A DNA stretch of 14,607 nucleotides, taken from contig CALEVL010000117.1 of assembly GCA_937924675.1 (NCBI GenBank), positions 1 to 14,607 on the forward strand, in the 5' to 3' direction. Below, in pieces: positions 14,424 to 14,607 of this stretch. How positions within the stretch are numbered: position 1 is the first letter of the stretch; each line of letters starts with the position of its first letter. The position numbers and the translations under genes were made by a program. The notes below the pieces were generated by a model. That model was not told where the DNA came from, did no database searches, and saw only the letters and a list, made by a program, of their open reading frames with translations. Origin of the DNA: an uncultured Ignavibacteria bacterium. GTDB lineage: Bacteria; Bacteroidota; Ignavibacteria; Tepidaquicellales; Tepidaquicellaceae.

Positions 14424-14460
14424 GAGCCGTGGAGGTAAATTCTCCGCGGCTCTTTCTTTA
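14424..14460 (+). terminator. Intrinsic terminator after the T9SS protein gene
   Basis: An 11-base-pair hairpin, GAGCCGTGGAG (14424-14434) with CTCCGCGGCTC (14442-14452) and one G-T pair around a seven-base loop, is followed by a T-rich tail TTTCTTTA. It starts 33 bases after the stop codon. Confidence 0.92.
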
Positions 14461-14607
14461 TTAAACCTAAATTTTGAGTAACTCACTGCTGTCCAAAACG
14501 ATTTTGCATTTCGAAAATTCTTTCTAAATCAAGCTGGAAAATTAAAAAAAATTCGGTTCGGAAAAACAACCCGCCCGCCTGTCGAATTACTACTCACTTA
14601 AAGCGAA
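14461..14607. other. Non-coding AT-rich end of window
   Basis: No convincing reading frame, RNA gene or repeat is seen in these 147 bases. There is an A-run at 14544-14551 and a short C-rich stretch (CCCGCCCGCC, 14570-14579). A neighbouring gene may begin beyond the window. Confidence 0.5.

Noticed and set aside
14551..14587. Minus-strand terminator from ATTCG/CGAAT pair followed by a T-run
   Set aside because: The stem is only five base pairs with a 27-base loop; the T-run alone is not enough.

Overview
The window looks like a chromosomal segment from a member of the Ignavibacteria/Chlorobi-like branch next to Bacteroidota. The main evidence is the 940-residue protein at 11569-14391, which ends in a type IX secretion (T9SS) C-terminal sorting domain of the NYPNPFNPSTKI...SGVYFYSI...KKMMLVK kind, a form I associate with that group. 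Supporting signs are the AT-leaning composition, the A-rich start regions mostly without Shine-Dalgarno (SD) sites, and Bacteroidota-like TAnnTTTG elements before several genes. Genus cannot be read from the sequence.

Left half, minus strand (5041 down to 19): four metabolic or housekeeping genes lie head to tail with gaps of 32, 76 and 55 bases. In transcription order they are an acetyl-CoA hydrolase/4-hydroxybutyrate-type CoA-transferase, QueC (7-deazaguanine synthesis), an AI-2E/PerM-family membrane protein, and GTP-dependent PEP carboxykinase. Spacing allows one transcript, but a TAnnTTTG element before pckG suggests it may also be transcribed alone. Products are unrelated apart from a loose carbon-metabolism link between the first and last genes. 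murB faces right from 5227 and shares the divergent region at about 5042-5226.

Right half, plus strand (6400-14391): three large, beta-rich exported proteins. The first two (776 and 791 residues) are tandem paralogues: N-terminal hydrophobic segment, a conserved NPTDSRR motif at exactly residues 33-39 in both, a choice-of-anchor J domain, a CARDB-like domain, a nidogen-like domain, another beta domain, and a C-terminal type I dockerin with two calcium loops. Neither has a T9SS sorting domain. The third has a clean Sec signal peptide and a T9SS sorting domain, and uses the first three module types in the opposite order. Strong intrinsic terminators follow the first and third genes.

The most interesting part is this surface-protein cluster: related modules carried by two C-terminal tail types (dockerin versus T9SS domain), with no cohesin in view. 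The left half is ordinary. No RNA gene, insertion sequence, CRISPR array or defence system was seen.
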